Of a stretch of DNA of 64,000 nt, positions 18,718 to 30,768 are shown one piece after another. Numbering within the stretch: position 1 is the stretch's first letter; the number at the start of each line of letters is the position of its first letter. The stretch spans positions 1,488,001 to 1,552,000 of the forward strand of contig OZ345374.1 in assembly GCA_977006965.1 (NCBI GenBank), written 5' to 3'. The DNA is from Phymatolithon calcareum. Taxonomy: Eukaryota > Rhodophyta > Florideophyceae > Hapalidiales. A model generated the notes under the pieces. The model was not told the DNA's origin. It saw only the letters and a list, made by a program, of their open reading frames with translations, and ran no database searches. A program made the position numbers and the translations under genes.

Positions 18718-19932
18718 TTAACTCAGAGAGCCACCGCAACTGGAACCCGTGCCAGCAGTGCAGCCGTAGCAATGCACGTCCGTCTGAATTCTTCTGTTCA
18801 ACATGCTCGACCAGCTGTCAATATCAAAGACAGTCAGTCCATCCGGCATTTTAAAGGGACCTTTTCGCTTTTCTGGATCCACAGCCATCGTCATTGCCAA
18901 TGCGTAGTTGAAATCACAGTCGTACAAAGTACCATCCCACGCCACGTGTATCATGTCGAGACACATGACCGAGTTGAGCGTTTTCGGGTTGAAACTGGAA
19001 ACGAGAAGGTCGAGATAAGCACGCATTTGGTTGCTTCGTATGAGATCGTCAGCAAATCTCTTGATGGGCATGTTGGAAATGCAAATGAGCGTGGTAAATT
19101 CAATTCCAAACGCTCGTCTCAGTTCGCGCTTATAATCCGCCTCAAGGTCGGATTGCGATGGTGGTAGAAATGGCCCACCAGGATTATACACAAGGTCCAA
19201 TTCAAGCCCAGATCCTTCCCTGCCATACCCGTAGCTGTTCAACTGCTGTAAACCCCGGATGCTCGCATCAAACACGCCATCGCCGCGTTGCTTTTCGACA
19301 TTCTCCGCACTGTAACAGGGCAAAGATGCAACGACCTTGACACGCTTTTCGGCCAGAAATTTGGCGAGATCTTCCTGTCCCGGCTCTTCCAACACGATTA
19401 GATTGCATCGGTCTATGATTTGCAAGCCCTGTTTCGAAAAAGCGTCAACGAGATATCGAAATTGTGCATGCATTTCCGGCGCACCGCCGGTAATATCGAC
19501 GGTGGTGATAGTGCTGTCCGCGGCTGTGAGCGCAATCAGGCGGTCTGCGACAGACCGTAGCATGGTTTCGTCGCGAAGCGGGGACGACTCGACATGGCAA
19601 TGGCGGCAAGCAAGATTGCAGGTTAAACCAATGTTGATCTGCAATGTCGTTGCGCTGCGACGATGTAGTCCGCGGGTTGAAATGTAGGGGCTTATTGTCT
19701 TGCTGAATGGCGTAACTGAAAACTGATCAAGAGCGCGTCGCTCAGTCGCGCGTTTCTCTTTCCGAACAGCGTGTTCGCTTGAAGTGCCTGCTATGATCGG
19801 TTGTGTGCTTGAGGACAGGTTTGCCGCGACATTTGTCGCAGTGCACTGCTGCCGTAGCCGGTGCGCGGAAGCGGAATGATTCAAAAAGTAGCTCTGTCCC
19901 AAGTAGCTTGGCGGTGCCGAGAAAGCGCTCAT
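18718..19932 (-). CDS. arsS: arsenosugar biosynthesis radical SAM protein ArsS
   Basis: A 404-residue radical SAM enzyme. ArsS makes the adenosyl-arsenic intermediate of arsenosugar synthesis: it uses SAM and an Fe-S cluster to add a 5'-deoxyadenosyl group to dimethylated arsenic made by the ArsM methyltransferase. The cluster motif C-x3-C-x2-C (CNLACRHC) lies at residues 105-112, followed by DITGGAPEMH, NPGGPFLPP and the Cys-rich C-terminal motif CYGCTAGTGSSCGG that marks the family. About 85 N-terminal residues precede the bacterial-length core and are rich in S, A and R, so an organelle leader is possible. No ArsM gene is in the window. The gene is single-exon and its closest known relatives are bacterial and cyanobacterial, so bacterial origin is plausible but unproven here. 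Confidence 0.93.
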   Translation of the reverse strand: MSAFSAPPSYLGQSYFLNHSASAHRLRQQCTATNVAANLSSSTQPIIAGTSSEHAVRKEKRATERRALDQFSVTPFSKTISPYISTRGLHRRSATTLQINIGLTCNLACRHCHVESSPLRDETMLRSVADRLIALTAADSTITTVDITGGAPEMHAQFRYLVDAFSKQGLQIIDRCNLIVLEEPGQEDLAKFLAEKRVKVVASLPCYSAENVEKQRGDGVFDASIRGLQQLNSYGYGREGSGLELDLVYNPGGPFLPPSQSDLEADYKRELRRAFGIEFTTLICISNMPIKRFADDLIRSNQMRAYLDLLVSSFNPKTLNSVMCLDMIHVAWDGTLYDCDFNYALAMTMAVDPEKRKGPFKMPDGLTVFDIDSWSSMLNRRIQTDVHCYGCTAGTGSSCGGSLS

Positions 19933-21148
19933 GACTGTGGCGGAAAGAGCGCAAGGAGCACACTACCAGTCTGAACTCGTCACGAATACTGTCCTAATCT
20001 TCACTAGAAATATGTCGGCGAATATTCGATTGAGATCAATGGCAACGGGTTTTTCTCATGGGTTGTCTATTGTCCTTCTATTGGCTAGCATGCCTTTCGC
20101 ATTTTACAGGCCAATTCAATAAATTCCAATTAAAATTGGTTCAACTGTGCTGAATGATTCGCAAGACATGGTATTGTCTGCAGGTACATTAGTTTGCAGC
20201 TGGCCTATGATGAGAGCTAGAGTATTTGGTCCGTATGCAGTCCATAGCAATTGGGTTAATGCTTACCAGAAGAAAACCCGGATGGCCATCCTTCCGAGCC
20301 GAACTGCGGACTCACTGCCTTCTTGCAGCGGTAAAGATGCATCAGTATCGAGCATTCTAGAAACTGTAAAAACAGGGGGCAAGCTTGCGATATCCGCCTT
20401 TGACTATGCTAGGCGCGCAGATTGCTTAAAGAAAAGAAGGTGGACAACCGGTAAGGCCAGTAGTAAAGTTCACGAGCTTGTGTCATGTGTGAAGTGAACC
20501 ATGCGCGAGGTTGATCAGATCTCAATGTAATTCACAGTATGCTTCTTTAATCATTCCGCATTCTTCAAAATGTACCCCCGTTGCGTTGATGGCAAACGAA
20601 GCCCCCCTTATCTTCATCTGTACGATGACTAGCAGGCGGATTCCAAAGAGTTCGAGCCTCTGCTCTTATCAATCAGTGTGCTAGAATGTTTTCGTCCGCT
20701 CCAGAATTTTGATACATTCGAGGTGGCGGCAAAGAACAGAGCGTAGGAAAAAGTCAAATAGTCGCAGTCGTGTGAGCCGGACCCAAGGTTTGGTGAGGCA
20801 ATCCGGAATCTCGATTTGCGCGGTAACCAATAGGTCTTGAATGAGGGGATCCGCCTGTCAAATTGCTCGGGGCCCAGATGAACAGGAAGCGTGACCTTGG
20901 AACGACAGTAGCTGTTGCAAATGGCATGCTACCTGCAACTCCTAAACGATCTACACCTCTCATATCGATGTGCAGAGGTCTTGCTCCACCAACACAGAAC
21001 GAAGTGCTGCTCGGTTGATGCAGATTTTCGCCATGGACTGAAAAAGAATGAAACAGTATTCCACGATGTCGTGCGCATGATGTGGGCGCATGGTGCCAAG
21101 GAAACAGAGGAACGGCTTTAATTATTTCTTTCTCTCATTGTTCAAGAA
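19933..21148. other. intergenic
   Basis: A 116-codon frame at 20147-20497 starts only at GTG and shows no motif. I see no gene here. Confidence 0.35.
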
Positions 21149-21670
21149 TTAGAGTACGGGTTTCTCCCTGTACAGATCTTCTATCGTTTTCCTCCCTACT
21201 CTTCTATTGAACTGCTTTCGAGAGATGGCCCGACCCCAAAACAGCGTAGCATCAGATGCTCGACTGTTTCCTTGACGCCATGCGGGCAAATTTTGGACGC
21301 TCAGTCGATGAGCATCGGAGTAGAATATATGATGCTGTGATACTCTGAACAAGCTGCCTCTCGACGGCAATGCAGCGGAAGTCTTCGACATAAAGTCGTA
21401 AAACATCTGACCTGGAGAAACAAAATGAGATTTTCAAATTTTTGGACAAAGAGAGCGTTCTGGAGGACAGGTTGGTGATAGTTTAAGATTGACGAGTTCT
21501 GCAGCAAAAGGAAAAAACTGTGACATGGTGTATGAATGCTGACTCTCTCCCATCTCGAACACTAGTCCATCGCTTTGGAGGCAGTACTTCAAGTTCCTAG
21601 ATGTCACGCTCTTGGTTACAAGGCAAACATTTCGTTCGTTGCTTAAGAAGTCAGTACGTATCAATATCAT
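21149..21670 (-). mobile_element. non-LTR retrotransposon RT C-terminal remnant
   Basis: The minus strand reads CPHGVKETVEHLMLRC near 21240-21300, the zinc-binding C-x2-3-G/H...E-T-x-E-H-L-x-x-x-C signature found after the reverse transcriptase of many LINEs. The following frame gives RKQFNRRVGRKTIEDLYREK, like the usual RT tail. The parts are in different frames, so this is a decayed fragment. Confidence 0.5.
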
Positions 21671-22292
21671 CTCCTCATGTACGCTTGGTTGTGGGTTTCA
21701 CAGGAGCTTCCGGTAGGATGAGATCCCAAATAATTCAGATATTCATTTGAGTATCGTGGAAGATAGTTCGAAAACTTCGGCTGTGCAATGGTTCGGGGTT
21801 AAGCCGGCCATTTAAGGCGATTACCTTAGTTGTTTTAATGTCGAAGATCTGTCTCTAGAGCGTTTTCGATCTTCTGGACGCTCAAATACGCTACGAATGG
21901 TAATACAGTAGAGTTGGTAGTTGTGGTGAAGTAAAACAAAGAAATCGAACTAAAAAAGCTTCTTCAGTTCTTTGTGACCCATTCTGAACGAATTCACAAC
22001 ATGAAGGCGACGTCTCAATTATTGAAACCTTGCCAAAGTGGCAAACAAAGCAAATTCAGGTATGGACAGAGGAGACGGCCTGAATTTTGGCGATTCCGAG
22101 AAAGATTGATATTCTGCTGTTTTTGGGAATGTTCAGGGGCCAAGTGGTTCTGGCAGCCTACTTGGAAAAACGAAGCTGATTCTTGTACAACAATGGCTAT
22201 GCCGGAAATGAATTGACTCGATATAAATTGAAACGGAGAGCAGCTCTTTCGGTCGTTCAGGATTCCATCACCCCATTGTCGTCATTGCCAAA
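21671..22292. other. intergenic upstream of the first GH16 gene
   Basis: No gene recognised. The GH16 reading frame has no visible signal peptide, so an upstream leader exon could lie in this interval, but I could not define one. Confidence 0.35.
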
Positions 22293-23150
22293 ATGCCGCA
22301 GAATGGACCTGTGCCTAAAGCTCCAGGTATTCCGGCAGGTGATGGCAAGAAATGGGAACAGATATGGGAAATGACGGATGAATTCTGGCGTACGGAGGAC
22401 GGTCGGCCGAAACTAGATGACAAATGGGAGCCATTCAACAGAACGTGGAAGGGACGTCAGCCAAGCTACTTCACAAAAGAGAACGTGGTGCCAACCTTCA
22501 CAAGCCTGCAATTATGGTCGCGCGAGCAGGGCATATGGACGCAGCCCAACGCGAAGGAACTGCGCGAGAATGGGTATCGTGACTTTTCGACCTCATTCGT
22601 ACGCTCAAAGCATTTGCAACGATACGGCTACTTTGAAATCTATTGCAAGCTTATGATTTCCGACATCAGCTCTGCATTCTGGCTGGCGCACGATGAACCT
22701 AAAAACCGCAGAGAGAGTTGGTGGACTGAAATCGACGTCTTCGAATACTCCACCACAAGAAAGCCAACCCCGCGTGGTACCCAGCAGAGGCAGAACATTA
22801 ACATGAATTTGCATCTCCACCGGAACGGAAAGCATCCCCACTGGAATAAATTGAAATGGCCGAAAGAGAAGGATATGAAGTTCGATTTGAGCCTGGAGCC
22901 TCACAAATGGGGGCTGGACTGGACTGATCAGTACATCACGTGGTATTTTGACGATGAGCCTATACGCAGTGAGCCGAATTATTACTTCAAGAGACCATTG
23001 CACTTACAGTTCGATTCGGAAGTCTTTGACGATTGGTTTGGGATACCGCAGAAAGGTCCTAATAATAACCTGCCAAACAAGTTTGAAATTTATTATGTTC
23101 GAAGCTGGAAACGGTACGTATTTCGCTTTTTCACAACCAGCATGACCTGA
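22293..23150 (+). CDS. glycoside hydrolase family 16, copy 1
   Basis: A GH16 beta-jelly-roll enzyme of 285 residues as an uninterrupted frame. The retaining catalytic motif E-I-D-V-F-E sits at residues 146-151 (nucleophile E146, acid/base E151). Other family-like features are YGYFEIYCKL, SSAFWLAHDEP and the closing YYVRSWKR. GH16 members of this agarase/carrageenase-like type cleave or remodel beta-1,4-linked sulfated galactans in red-algal walls; the exact substrate cannot be read. At the WKR codons the DNA reads CGGTACGT, a donor-like site matching the same place in copy 2, so the last 11 residues may instead be intron. A possible short second exon would start at 23178. No signal peptide is visible. 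Confidence 0.88.
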   Translation: MPQNGPVPKAPGIPAGDGKKWEQIWEMTDEFWRTEDGRPKLDDKWEPFNRTWKGRQPSYFTKENVVPTFTSLQLWSREQGIWTQPNAKELRENGYRDFSTSFVRSKHLQRYGYFEIYCKLMISDISSAFWLAHDEPKNRRESWWTEIDVFEYSTTRKPTPRGTQQRQNINMNLHLHRNGKHPHWNKLKWPKEKDMKFDLSLEPHKWGLDWTDQYITWYFDDEPIRSEPNYYFKRPLHLQFDSEVFDDWFGIPQKGPNNNLPNKFEIYYVRSWKRYVFRFFTTSMT

Positions 23151-24438
23151 CCAAGACATGGACATTCTCGTTCTCAGTTTTGTGCATGTCGTCTACAACT
23201 AACCTTGAACATTTTTCGATACGTTTGTGACCTAAACTCCGTTGGCGAACTGAGTAGGGTGCCACTCTGATGATGTTGACTGCGCACTACTAGATAATTT
23301 TGCTTTTACTGTAGTGATAGTACATGCATTGATTTCTCAATTCCATCGTATTTTGTCGTTTTGGACACAATGTCTTCTATTAGTGATGAGCCACTCGAGC
23401 AGAAAAAAATCCTATCTTAAGAATGGCGTACAAATAGGAGCGTCGACGTTGACTCGTATGTCTTCCTAGATAATTGAAAAATGTATCGGTGTAAACAAGG
23501 CAACAAAGAGCGAGTACCGGGGACGTTGGGTGCGTTTGTACCGACCCCGTTAATATGTGAGATGAATAGTTGTTGTTGATGTCCGCAGAGATGAGTAAAG
23601 GGAGCCGAGAATGGTTTACGGGGAAGCATTAACGTAGTTGATGTGTGAATATTGGAAAAGAAGAGTACTCTAGAATGAAAGATGGCTGCTGTGACGGGGA
23701 GAAATAGCATTACAAATCGTAATGCTCGAGCACCCCACTCCCACATCGAGCTATAATTGGACTACTCTGTTCCAAGATATACAATCGCTCTTGTCCACTA
23801 CACCCAGAGTACTTCCGGGAGAGTAAAACGCACTCACCATTGATTTATACGTCTTGAAAAGTCAAAATAGGGAACTCTGAAAGCTTGAATAGTATGTACC
23901 TCAGGGTAGAACAAAAAGTAGAATACGAGCCTACAATTCTAACTAACTCTTGCTCAATTCCCCTTGAAGAAAGGCTGAGAAACTTAATGATTTTCCGGCT
24001 CATACCTGTTGCACCTCAACGCCTTTTTTCTGGTCTTTTTGCCAGCTGCACTAAACGTTATAGAACTTCGTCAGTCGGCATGTGATTTCATATTGTCAAT
24101 GCGTCCCGAAGACGACTACGAATAGAAACTCTACGGGCCGGGACAAGGTCCAAATGATGCAAACCTTGCGGAAGTGACAAACATAATGGTTTAAAGGGCC
24201 GATAAATCAGGATGAATAGACAAGGACACCGACGCCGGACGGATTTCAGTAGTCCTGGATAGTATCAGTAACAGATTGTTTCGAAAAGGCTCAAGGCCGC
24301 GAGGTTCAGCCAGTCTATTTTGAGCCTAATTCTATCCGAACAACATCCACGTATTAGAGTTAAGTGACTAGACAAATAGTCAAGCAAACCAACTCTCGGC
24401 ACCCGCGATATACTTTTATCTGCCATCTGACAGCCAAG
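23151..24438. other. spacer between tandem GH16 genes
   Basis: No gene seen. A 109-codon minus-strand frame at 23417-23746 has no motif. Confidence 0.4.
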
Positions 24439-25451
24439 ATGCCACAGGAGCCACCCCGAAGACAGCCGCTGATTGCGGCAGGTGCGGGCAAGAGGTGGGA
24501 ACCGATATGGGAAATGACGGATGAGTTCTGGCGCAATGAGCAAGGTCGGCCGAAACTACACGACATCTGGGAGCCGTTCAACCGCAACTGGTCCGGACGT
24601 CAACCAGGCTTCTTCACACAAGAGAACGTGGTGCCAACCTTCACAAGCCTGCAATTGTGGTCGCGCGAGCAGCAAGTCTGGGGTCAGCCCAAAGGGCAAT
24701 ATTTACACCAGCACGGATACAGCGATTTCTCGACGTCCTTCGTGCGCACGAAGGCGCGCCATCTATACGGCTATTTTGAAATCTTCTGCAAGCTCATGGA
24801 CTCGGACATCAGTTCCGCGTTCTGGTTTGCGCACAACGAACCGCGCGACGGTGGTGAGAGTTGGTGGACTGAAATTGACGTCTTCGAGTATTCCACAAGT
24901 AACAAGCGAGGAATTGAACAGAAGCAGCGTATCAACACGAATGTTCACGTTCATCGGAACGGCAAGCACCCAGATTGGGGCCATTGGAACGACCCCAAGC
25001 CGTACGATATGGGTTTTGATTTGAGTAAGGAGCCGCATAAGTGGGGGTTGGATTGGACGGATCAGTATATCACGTGGTACTTTGACGATAAGCCTATTCG
25101 CAGTGAGCCAAATTACTACTTCAAGAGACCGATGCATTTGCAGTTTGATTCCGAGACTTTTCCACGATGGTTCGGATTGCCGGACACCGGTGGATCACAC
25201 AGGAATAACCTGCCGAACAAGTTTGAAATTTTTTATGTTCGTAGTTGGAAACGGTAAGTGCATGCTCCTTTTGTGATTGTGATTATGATGGTGAATTAGA
25301 TTCCCTGTCTTCATGACTAGGTCATGAATTGACCATCCTTCGTTTTGTGGTCTGAAACTAACTTTGCAGCTTCTTCCAACGCGGTTGCTTGACAATTGGG
25401 CAGGTGTCCTGTCTAGACAATGCCATGACCAAGAAAGGAGCCGACACGTAG
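24439..25451 (+). CDS. glycoside hydrolase family 16, copy 2
   Basis: Tandem paralogue of the gene at 22293, roughly three-quarters identical in protein by eye, with catalytic E145, D147 and E150. The start MPQEPPRRQPL matches the MPQ start of copy 1; the upstream open frame to 24364 is not needed. The first exon reaches 25253, where CG|GTAAGT forms a good donor. A CAG at 25367-25369 then opens a short exon ending at TAG 25449-25451, giving 298 residues. Without splicing, a TAA at 25255-25257 ends the protein right after SWKR, where GH16 domains normally stop. Both are possible; the shared donor in the two copies favours an intron. As in copy 1 no signal peptide is seen. Confidence 0.85.
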
Positions 25452-25494
25452 AGAAATTCCAGGTCATCATGCTTCGGCGGCTGCATTGACATTT

Positions 25495-26162
25495 TCATAG
25501 CAGTTTCAGATGACCAGATACCTCGTTAATCTTCGACACGGGACCGGGCCCAATTGCCAAAACCGTCATACTCCCCTGAACCATTTCCAAACATAAAAGA
25601 ATCCAAACGTCAGAATCGAAGTCCATAAAATTGCATAAGCTTTCCCTCAAACCTTGCAACGATGTACTCTTAGACCGGAAAAACGTACCGCTGCGATCTG
25701 TGTCCTGCCAGCGTCAAAAACTTTATATGTCGGAATGCCCTTCTGTCGCGCGTTCTTCTCAAGCCGGTCCGCCTCCGCGGCCGACCTGATCTGCAGCGCA
25801 ATTTTGGGTTGTGCGCTCCTCTCCCAATGTTGCACAAGGGCCGGATTTAGACGCAATGCCTTTTTGTATGCACCGAGTGTGGCATGACCGACCTGCGCAG
25901 CGATCTTTCCCTTTTGCATTTTCAGGTCCGTGCGCACGCAAAACACCAGTTTACAGTTCTCAAAATTGTGCACTTCATCTTCTTCCCACTCGCCGTCGGA
26001 AACCAGTTCGTTGTTTTCAAACAACCCGAAGCGCAGGCGATGCAAAAGCGGGCGAAGAAAGTACCCGGTTACAACACCAGCAATTAGTGCGGCACTTGCA
26101 AGCATCCTGAAGCGACGAATTGCCCCGTCCGGTGGGTCGCGCAGCAGCGCTTTGAATTTCAT
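25495..26162 (-). CDS. PTH2: peptidyl-tRNA hydrolase 2, membrane-anchored
   Basis: PTH2 recycles tRNA by cleaving peptidyl-tRNA that drops off ribosomes. Exons are 26162-25689 and 25575-25495, separated by a 113-bp intron (GTACGT...TTCAG); the product is 184 residues. Splicing restores the family end: DAGRTQIAAG joins to TVLAIGPGPVSKINEVSGHLKLL. The N-terminal catalytic signature KLVFCVRTDLKMQKGKIAAQ with VGHATLGAYK is intact. Residues 20-38 form a hydrophobic segment (MLASAALIAGVVTGYFL), as in animal PTRH2, which is anchored in the outer mitochondrial membrane; the same location here is inferred. Its 3' end converges with the second GH16 gene, leaving 43 bp between stops. Confidence 0.93.
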
Positions 26163-29100
26163 TGACGCGTCCGGGCGGATTGTTTCAGCGCAGGAACCAT
26201 GGTGCGGCCGCGAACAGCATCGGGCGATTGAAGCGCTGTGGAAGGCAGGACATCATACTTTTCTGTAAGCAACATGTCTGCGCGTCAAGTGTCCGGCCTC
26301 CAAGTAGATGTTAACATCATGCAGAAATCCAGGTCGCAGGTGACATGGTCGAGCGACGCAAAACTGGCTGTTGTGCGTTGAGAATTGCAAGCATGATGCG
26401 ATGAAATCGAAACAACATTGATTTTGCTTGCTCGATGTTTACCCATGAAAGGCAAGGTCCATCAACTTGCATGCATGTTTCTTGTTGGCAAAGATATTGA
26501 CGATTTCTGTTGTGATGGGGAATTACCTCGTTTTCAGGGCTGGCAAGGTTTTTTTGGTGACTGAAGTTATACTTCCCGCTCATCGTGCAGCATGCGACAA
26601 ACTCGGAAAGAATGATTCCTTGAACTCGGAACTCAAACGCATGCTGTCGACCACAGGCCGATGCAAGTACAGAATTTCACTTTATTACGTGCGCGAAACT
26701 AGCCCAGAGGAACTCACCGTGTTCAAGTTTGGTATCGACGCCGATGAGAGGTCGGCACTGGATATCGATAGCGAGGCGTCGACGACACGCTACCTTGCAT
26801 TGAGTGAACCGTGCTGACGCTGCCGTTGATATGCATGACATTTAAATTCCGCCCAGAAAAGTTATTCGAATGCAACGCAGGTCACCGTGCTTCCAAGGAT
26901 ATATCGGATACTAGCACCACAGGCCTTGCCACGACAATCCCTTGCAAACCTGAAAAATTGCATACGTTTTCTACGCTGCAGATTCCCTTCTTGGATTAAG
27001 TTTTCTCTATTCCCAGTGGCGACGTGTGGGAAATCGTCAGTTGCGATCGTTTCCGAAGTCACTTTCCGGACGACTTTGACATGGGGGCCTCAGCGGGACA
27101 CCAATGACACGTTGATAGTCTCTGTCAATGGTAATCTTTGAATGCGCGTTCGTTAATATGCTCGACGTCAACATCGCGGCCGTGCCACAATATGCATCCT
27201 GGGCGTTCGATGCAAACTCTCCCTGCACGCTGGACACCATGACTCGTTCTACCGCGAAAACGGGGCAGCAATTGCCGGGTTTATAGAAATAGCTCTGGTT
27301 CTTTTCGTCGCGGTGTGTTTTCAAAGCGCTTGTCGGATGATTTGCTGTCGCTGGCCACGGACGGGATGCACTTGTGTGATTAACATGCGAACTTCTATGA
27401 GCGATATACCTTTACAGTTACTGTCGACAATAGGAAGGTGAAAACAATGTAGGAAAGTGGGACGGCGACAGTCGAAGATAACGAAACTGTTGAGCGATGC
27501 CGACACTGAATTCAATGGGCTCAACGTCCGCGAGCAGCGCCGCCTCATACTACGCATTGGGCATGACAGCGAGGCTCGGCATGTTTGAACTCGGGGCTGA
27601 GCGTAGCAGGTAGCATTATCAGCGGCCACATTGCTCCCAGGCAGCGGCGGATTGTCAAATAGGAAGCAGATTCGTGGAAAACGCGAGCTATTTTCAGAAC
27701 GTTGTTTGGAATCTAGTTTTGTCGTGGCGGCAGTGTCATGGATGGCATTCCCCTGGCGTTGGACAGTGTGCAATGCTGCGCACGCAGTCTTTTTCAAAGA
27801 TTGTGAGTTCACAACCCGTTTGTGCAGCCGTTTGAGGTCCAAGATTTGTACGCAATGGACACCGTCAAGGGGTAAAGGGATGCCAACTTTTAGTACAGAA
27901 ACTGTTTCACTCGTTATGGAATGCCGCCTTCTGGGGATCGCACGTTTCGTCGCCGCCTATTGGAAGGCCGCAAGATCGATGAGAGGACGGGTGCAGGGAA
28001 GTTGCGCTGGTTTGAACCGTGTGAGGAGCTCACAATTTGTGTACACTTAGTGAGTCACAAAGCGTGGATAATCTGTTGATGCTGCCGTTTGCTTGGAGAA
28101 GAGAAGTAGAGTTGTCTAAATGGAGAGCCTTGGGAGCGTAAGAGCTCAGATGGGTAGCCTTTGGAAATGACAATCAGAAACTCAGAACAAGTGACTGGGT
28201 TGCGGCCTTCAATGGAAGCGGGGGGGGGGGATTAGGAGGGAAGAATTATGTACAACATGGCACATATTCAATGTTACCGTCCCATGGATCTTTTTTAATT
28301 TAGGCCAAGAATCCTAAAGTGATAAGAACCGTACAGTGCGTCGATTCAGTGGAACGGGCGAGGCGACAAGAGCAGAAATGAGTGTTCCGCCTCAACATTT
28401 AATGTGCTTAGGCGGACCACTCATGCAAAATATGACAGAACCCCGTCCTGCAATTGCAATACGATTCTCACACCCTGTCTTTATTAATGAGACAGATATG
28501 CGCTGGGCAAAATGATGCGTAGAATAATGGGCATTTGAACCCGAGCATCTTTCGAAGACGCTTTTGGCACTTGTCTTTCTCATTATAACAATGCGCTGTC
28601 CTGGACAGGAAGAAGTGGTCTTTCAGAAGACAATCTCTTGCAACAAAGTCTCACACGGGAGGTGCAAACAGAAAGTGGGTGACGACGTCTAAATTAAGGG
28701 GTATTGCAATGTGTCACATACGCGAACATAATTGGTTGAATATTTTTCGACAACCGTGTTGACGTTTGGGAGCTGTCGGAGTGTACAGCTGTGCGAATGA
28801 TTCGTGTACACACACAAGCTCTCCGCACCTTCGCGCTCTCAAGGACAGCCAAGCGTTCATGAGGCGAGATAGCTTGGTTAAAAAGGCGTCGGATTCATCG
28901 CACCGATAATCATGCTGGTGCTGCGTTTCTGTGCTAGCTCTTCCTGATTGACCTCCACGTAGCAGCTGGCTCAAAGTAACTCTCTCACAGGTTCATTTCA
29001 CGTTGAATGTGCACCATGCGCGGATCCAGTCGAGAATGGACGTCAGGAGAGCCAGTTCTGTTTTCGTGCAGTACTCTAAACATAATGGTTGGCCTCCAGC

Positions 29101-30768
29101 ATGAGCTCTTCTACCAAGTTGTCTAAAACGTCGTAAAAGTGCGAAAAAAAGTGCATCATGGGGAGCTGTTGTCTGCAGAACTATTTACTTCTACTGTAGT
29201 GATGACTCTCTTCAATTTCGTGAACATGGTAATGAGCGCGTCACGACAAAGGACTGCCACATGAGTCCACAAGGCTCACTCAGGGTTTTGTTCAGGGATC
29301 GGGCTGTATTGCCAAAAGGCATGCCTTTGTGAGATTTCCAGTTCCACATCAACATTTCCATTTCCGACACATCAGCAGTAATTCCAAGACATCGCCGAGT
29401 CGTAGCCCTAAGTGTACAGTACATTTTGGTCAAGCGGACTTTTTGCAATCTCGAAACACATAAGATATGCGACAACATACACGAATCGCGTCCTTTTGAT
29501 CGGCGAATTTAACTCCTGTTTGTTGCGAAACAGGCCAGAAACGGCATTTCTACAGATGTATCCCCCCGATATTATATCATACTGCACCGTGTATAGCGTC
29601 GGTCTCGAAAAAGTTTTGAAAACTCTACTGTAGTGTTGCCATTCCCGCTCCCTGGACTTGCCCAGCGATAGGGTTTTTTCGAAAAGAGGGCTGTTTGAGG
29701 ACTAGACCGATTTTTCTTGACGTGGCAAAAATTCCCGACAACTGAAGCCAGTCGCGCATTTCTCCGGTGGGTCTTTTGTAGCATATGCACGTCTGGAGAA
29801 GTGAGAGCACATGTTCCTAAAAATTTGCATAAAATACGGTCTTCCTACGACTCACTTGCATTCGGCATGCAGTCCAATGACTTGGAAACATTCAAAATCT
29901 CGGCGATGTACGGCAGGCAGTTTCCTCCGTTGGAAGCAGATTCGAGATCAAATGCACTGTGAATCTGGCCAAATTCAACTGCGAAGTACAAACACATAAG
30001 TTTGTCATACAACTGGAATCAGACCGACTATAGCTCCATTATATGAAGCATTTTTAATCCGTTTCATTAAACCTGTACTTTGTTGAAAATCGTCAATTCT
30101 GTTGAGTCTGCTGTAAATACCGTCAAGTGCTGACCTGTGGCCAAGATGGCACCAATGTCGGCCGGCTGTAGTGACATGACCAAAACTCTGCAACCTCGTG
30201 ATTACTGCCTCCAGTCCTGGGCCAATCTGCTTTCTCCTCATGGGCATAGAGGAAGTTCATTTAGAGCAAATGGCCATTTTTAGACTTTGCACAGTATCAT
30301 ATGCCGCGTTTTTTCTTCGAAATTTGTGAACGAGTACATCAAACAGCCCACGTCAACATGCCCTAGATTCGGATTTTCAGGTATACATATTTTTTAAAGT
30401 AATTTTTTGCTACATGCCCCCTGAATGCCCCTTCCGTTATACGGTATTGTCATCACCGCACCGTGGGCCCGAAAGATGTCGCACAAAAGCGAGATTCTTT
30501 TTCTACAGCTCATGTGAAATTACCTCTAGCTTAGACAACAGGCGATTTTCACCCATTTTAGCACTGTGAACACCGAACACAGTGTGGTCCCAGTTTCTAT
30601 TCCCATCCCCGCTGCACGAAAGCCTCTTCAAACGGCCACGGTGCGTGGATCGTGGATCGTCCACAATGTTGCGTCCAACGGGTATTTATTAGCTCCCGAC
30701 CCAGTCTCACCGCCAAGTCTGGTGCAACGACCCACTTCCGTCATCACCTCTATCACCAAACCTCCATC
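26163..30768. other. long region without a confident gene; possible decayed coding segment at 26.5-28.1 kb
   Basis: No intact gene is supported. Between about 26470 and 28070 several short plus-strand stretches in changing frames read like protein (a 26467-26817 frame with charged helical content, then pieces near 27015-27105, 27130-27285 and 27880-28070). They carry stops and frame changes and no motif I know, so at most this is a decayed gene. A run of ten G lies near 28220. From 28.1 to 30.7 kb I see only short frames. Confidence 0.3.

Noticed and set aside
28500-28560. GGGTTCAAAT-like B-box of a tRNA gene on the minus strand
   Set aside because: No matching A-box and no cloverleaf could be formed around it. 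The similar string near 28020 fails in the same way.
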